Positions 5,140-7,749 of a stretch of 7,749 nucleotides of DNA are shown piece by piece. The stretch spans positions 1 through 7,749 of the forward strand of contig WUQV01000261.1 of NCBI GenBank assembly GCA_009889585.1, given 5' to 3'. The position numbers and the translations under genes were made by a program. This DNA is from Candidatus Bathyarchaeota archaeon. GTDB lineage: Archaea; Thermoproteota; Bathyarchaeia; Bathyarchaeales; WUQV01. Each line of letters opens with the position of its first letter. Position 1 is the stretch's first letter. A model generated the notes under the pieces. That model was not told the origin of the DNA. It worked only from the letters and a program-made list of their open reading frames with translations, and did not search any database.

Positions 5140-5294
5140 GCCAGCGGCTTTAATCGTTACCCTAAGCCTACGGCCGCTATGATTGCGCCCGAAGCTATTT
5201 AACCGCTCTTACCGACTTCAGCTAGTTGTGGGTTTTTATCGTTCAGATTACTACCGCAAAAGGGCTTCTTCATCCAACTGACGACTTTACTGAT
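5140..5294. terminator. Convergent intergenic region with a T-rich terminator candidate
   Basis: This separates the ends of the plus-strand kinase and the minus-strand operon. A T5 run at 5233-5237 (GGGTTTTTATC) is a plausible archaeal-type terminator for the plus-strand unit. No gene or clear hairpin is visible. Confidence 0.3.
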
Positions 5295-5999
5295 TTAATG
5301 AGCTGTAGTTGATAAGCCGACCTTGAAGCGTAGAAGGGTTAACGCATGAGCTGGCATTTCGTTTAAGAAATCCCTTAGCTGAAGCACTGGCACGATCGGC
5401 ACGTCCCTGTGGAACTTAAATGGAGCTGGAAGAAGAGAGAGGATCATCGGTACGACGTAAGCCATCTCCCAACCATCTAATCGAAGGTCTTCCCGAAGGG
5501 AGGGAAGCAGCTTGCTAAGGGCTTCCGCTCTTACGACTTGAGATTCCACAGCCTTCGTTATTATCGACCTACTCCAACCCCTCCTCAAGCGTTTACAATC
5601 AACGCATATTACGTGAGGCCTTTTTAGCGCCAGAATATCGATTTCCCACCTCCTTCCAATGGATTTAAATCGAAATAGCCTTCTCACTAAGTAACCACAT
5701 GATTCAAAGGCGATAGCCGCTACATCTTCGAATTCATCCCACCTCAAGTGCTTACAAATTCTCTCTAAGTCCACACCTAACTCAGCTCCATAAACCGCTA
5801 TCTCAATCCTTTGAAGTGATGTCGCTTCAATCAAGCCATCCTCATATCGAATTAATCCTCGATCGACTAAAGAAGCTAGCACATCCCTTAGGGATTCGAC
5901 TGGAATACGCGCGTCTAAGCTGATTAATTCTTCTCGAACCGATCCATCCTTTGTTAACTTTAAAAGTGAGGCTAAAACCTCACGCTTTACGAGGGTCAT
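5295..5999 (-). CDS. Winged-helix plus PD-(D/E)xK nuclease-like protein
   Basis: The 234-residue protein has two parts. Residues about 1-60 look like a winged helix: three helices with V-x-S-L-R-D-V-L-A-S-L-V-D-R-G-L-I (34-50) and a wing ending I-E-A-T. Residues about 85-200 resemble a restriction-endonuclease fold: W-D-E-F-E-D-V-A (E91 as the motif I Glu), a hydrophobic strand GYLVRRLFRF, E119-I-D121 in the metal-binding turn, and D134-C-K136, matching the D...(D/E)xK pattern. Such proteins are seen in archaea next to varied genes; substrate and role are unknown. Possible roles are DNA repair, Holliday-type processing or defence. It is the last gene of the minus-strand operon, starting 10 bases after the ATP-grasp stop with no visible ribosome site. 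All catalytic positions appear present, so it is probably active. Confidence 0.8.
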   Translation of the reverse strand: MTLVKREVLASLLKLTKDGSVREELISLDARIPVESLRDVLASLVDRGLIRYEDGLIEATSLQRIEIAVYGAELGVDLERICKHLRWDEFEDVAAIAFESCGYLVRRLFRFKSIGRRWEIDILALKRPHVICVDCKRLRRGWSRSIITKAVESQVVRAEALSKLLPSLREDLRLDGWEMAYVVPMILSLLPAPFKFHRDVPIVPVLQLRDFLNEMPAHALTLLRFKVGLSTTAH

Positions 6000-6009
6000 C
6001 GGTTAAGAG

Positions 6010-6888
6010 CTAACGGCGTGAGCCTTCGATTACGTAACTGATGATTTCATCGGCTATGTCAACTTTAGTCACGCTTTGTAACCCGCGCCACCCAGGCTGG
6101 CTGTTAACCTCGACAACTAGCGGCCCATTAGGCCCCTCGAGGATATCGACGCCAGCGACCTTACATCCGACGACCTCAGCAGCTCTTGCGGCTAAACTCT
6201 CGAGCTCGTTATCAAGCTTAAGGGGGATTGGCCTAGCTCCTTGACTGACGTTCGTCTTCCAGCCCTCCGCCACCCTCCTCATCGCAGAGATAACTCGATT
6301 GCCTACTACGAAGGCCCTGACGTCCGACGTCCCGTGAGGGATGAACTCCTGTACGTAAACGACCCCTCTGAAGTAAGAGATAGCTCGAAATACGCGAGTC
6401 GCGACCTCGGGGTCAGACACCCTCGTCGAGCCGATCCCTCGTGAGCCGAAGATCGGTTTGACGACGACATCGCCGCCTAGCTCGAAGAACGCCCTCATGG
6501 CTTCTTCATGGCTCTCGGTAACGGCCGTCCGAGGGATAGGAATCCCGTTCTCCTCGAGAAGGGCAAGGGCGTAGAACTTATCTACGGATCTTTCGATAGC
6601 GGCTGGAGGGTTGATGATGAACATCCCTAAGCGCTCAAGCCTATGAAGCACGTCCATTCGGAAGATTATCTCATCAAGGGAACCCCTGCCGATCGGACGA
6701 ATGATCAAGGCGCGTAAATCGCTTAATACATCGACGTTAACCGCAGAAGCAGGAGGCCCGTACCGAACTCTCGCCAATATTTGTGGAAATCGAAAGCAAA
6801 CAGGCGTTACGCCTCGCTTTATCGCAGCCTCCTTTAAACGAGCTGAGCACCACGAGTTTTCATCTCTAGTGACTATGCCTATCTTCAC
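6010..6888 (-). CDS. RimK-family ATP-grasp ligase, alpha-L-glutamate ligase type (MptN-like)
   Basis: The 292-residue protein is an ATP-grasp enzyme, which activates a carboxylate as acyl-phosphate and joins it to an amine. Motifs: SVDKFYALALLEENGIPIPR (101-120), which begins the ATP-grasp fold; VVVKPIFGSRGIGS (141-154), the nucleotide-binding glycine loop; Q-E-F-I (180-183); D189-V-R191-A-F; N213 and the G-A-R at 217-219; D248; and E260-V-N262-S-Q-P-G-W (260-267), the magnesium ligands. The overall pattern fits RimK/LysX/CofF/MptN. The ending P-G-W-R-G-L-Q resembles tetrahydromethanopterin:glutamate ligase-like members more than LysX, but the substrate is not provable here. Start is GTG at 6888, with GAGGGG five bases upstream. 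It lies 33 bases after the phosphatase and 10 before the nuclease-like gene, so all three share an operon. Confidence 0.85.
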   Translation of the reverse strand: MKIGIVTRDENSWCSARLKEAAIKRGVTPVCFRFPQILARVRYGPPASAVNVDVLSDLRALIIRPIGRGSLDEIIFRMDVLHRLERLGMFIINPPAAIERSVDKFYALALLEENGIPIPRTAVTESHEEAMRAFFELGGDVVVKPIFGSRGIGSTRVSDPEVATRVFRAISYFRGVVYVQEFIPHGTSDVRAFVVGNRVISAMRRVAEGWKTNVSQGARPIPLKLDNELESLAARAAEVVGCKVAGVDILEGPNGPLVVEVNSQPGWRGLQSVTKVDIADEIISYVIEGSRR

Positions 6889-6921
6889 GGATCCCCCTCG
6901 AGAAGAATACGCAATTCAGCC

Positions 6922-7749
6922 TCAAAACTGATTCACGAATTCGATGAGTTGTTTAGCGCTTTCCACTTCCTTAGAGAGTTCCAAGCGTAAGTAAGCCCCT
7001 CGTTCGTTAAAGTAAGGAGGGCCCTTTCTTGAGAAGACGGTCAAGACCTTCCCTTCGTGATCCACCTTGTAGCCATCGTAACAAGGCTCATGGCCTCGTA
7101 TCAACACCCTCGCGTTCACCCTTCCAAGGACGGCCCTTGTGATGTCACGTCCGAAGAGAAGCCCCGCCCCCCTAGGCGATGGGTGAAGGCCATCGATTTC
7201 AACAGGGTCATTCCACAGGAGCTCCTCAAGCAGCGGCTCCTTCGGATGCCTTAAATGCGCATAAGCGAGATCCTCCAACGACGTCGTCGAGCTTGGGATG
7301 CCCCCGTGAACCATCAAGTAGAGCCCCTTAACCCAGACGGCGTTGTACAAATGGTCGAAGAGCGTTCGAAGACTTCGGTAGGCGATACGCCATCCTTCGA
7401 ACTTATTTCGAAGTTGATAAGGGAGGTCGTGAGGGCTTGCCAACAGGTCCTCAGGGCCCTCATGGTTTCCCCTCAATAAGATCACGCGCTCAGGGAATTC
7501 ATCCTTCAGCCGTAAGAGTACGTAATAGACCTCAGCTGAGTAAGGCCCTCGATCGCTGTAATCGCCTAAGAGGATTAAGAAGGCCCCATCCTCCTTGGCC
7601 ATTTCAATGAAGCGGCTCCTTTTCAATATCGTGATCAAGCTCGCCAAGTCTCCGTGGATATCACTTGCGATAATGGCCGTGCCTTGAGGCCTCATCCTGA
7701 CGAGCTTGCCGATCACTTCGGCCCCTTCGGCAAGCGATCGCTCGTTTAA
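6922..7749 (-). CDS. PPP-family serine/threonine phosphatase (PP1/PP2A-like), 5' end beyond the window
   Basis: The protein has every signature of the PPP metallophosphatases, numbered from the GTG at 7716: S-D19-I-H21-G (GDxHG with Ser for Gly), G-D52-Y-S-D-R-G (51-57), R-G-N84-H85-E (82-86), H137-G-G, W-N-D-P (168-171), S-P-R-G-A-G (180-185) and R-G-H209-E. The Asp, His and Asn residues bind two metals; Arg and His contact the phosphate. It removes phosphate from Ser/Thr of cytoplasmic proteins. The GTG at 7716 gives 264 residues, but the frame stays open to 7749, and the extra residues (LNERSLAEGAE) resemble the helix that precedes the core in this family. The true start may therefore lie outside the window. 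First visible gene of the minus-strand operon. Confidence 0.93.
   Translation of the reverse strand, partial: LNERSLAEGAEVIGKLVRMRPQGTAIIASDIHGDLASLITILKRSRFIEMAKEDGAFLILLGDYSDRGPYSAEVYYVLLRLKDEFPERVILLRGNHEGPEDLLASPHDLPYQLRNKFEGWRIAYRSLRTLFDHLYNAVWVKGLYLMVHGGIPSSTTSLEDLAYAHLRHPKEPLLEELLWNDPVEIDGLHPSPRGAGLLFGRDITRAVLGRVNARVLIRGHEPCYDGYKVDHEGKVLTVFSRKGPPYFNERGAYLRLELSKEVESAKQLIEFVNQF

Overview
The window looks like chromosomal DNA from a thermophilic archaeon, most likely in or near the Thermoproteota (TACK group). The evidence is an archaeal/eukaryotic ribosomal protein eL33 (L35Ae) next to a Clp1/Grc3-type polynucleotide kinase, a eukaryote-like PPP phosphatase, archaeal TATA boxes about 25 bp upstream of short leaders, and GTG starts with GGAGG-type ribosome sites. 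The exact lineage cannot be fixed from this sequence.

Layout. (1) Positions 1-45 are the last codons of a plus-strand gene. Positions 46-265 hold a short minus-strand relic and the promoter of the next gene. (2) 266-757 encodes a small membrane-anchored protein whose soluble part resembles L-2-amino-thiazoline-4-carboxylate (ATC) hydrolase-like proteins. (3) 779-1312 (minus) is a graveyard: the N-terminal third of an ABC ATPase, cut off soon after its Walker A region, followed in the same frame by the C-terminal piece of a dolichol/phytol-kinase-like membrane protein. (4) 1329-1660 is a divergent intergenic region rich in dyad symmetry. (5) 1664-2645 encodes a six-helix membrane protein and an overlapping winged-helix regulator. 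(6) 2663-3563 is a second decayed stretch: a leaderless AbrB-like fragment, a small antitoxin-like ORF and a broken Hjc-like PD-(D/E)xK nuclease, all in one frame separated by stops. (7) 3564-5139 is a compact plus-strand operon of eL33 and a Clp1/Grc3-like RNA kinase. (8) 5295-7749 is a convergent minus-strand operon, read from the right: PPP phosphatase (open to the window edge), a RimK-family ATP-grasp ligase with a GTG start, and a winged-helix/PD-(D/E)xK nuclease-like protein.

How they fit together. The eL33-Clp1 pair belongs to core translation and RNA 5'-end chemistry. The membrane protein and its regulator form a self-contained, probably autoregulated unit. The minus-strand operon joins a phosphatase, an amino-acid ligase and a DNA-binding nuclease-like protein; no pathway linking them is evident, which makes it the most interesting intact module. 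The two decayed stretches suggest that the left half is a region of gene loss and rearrangement.
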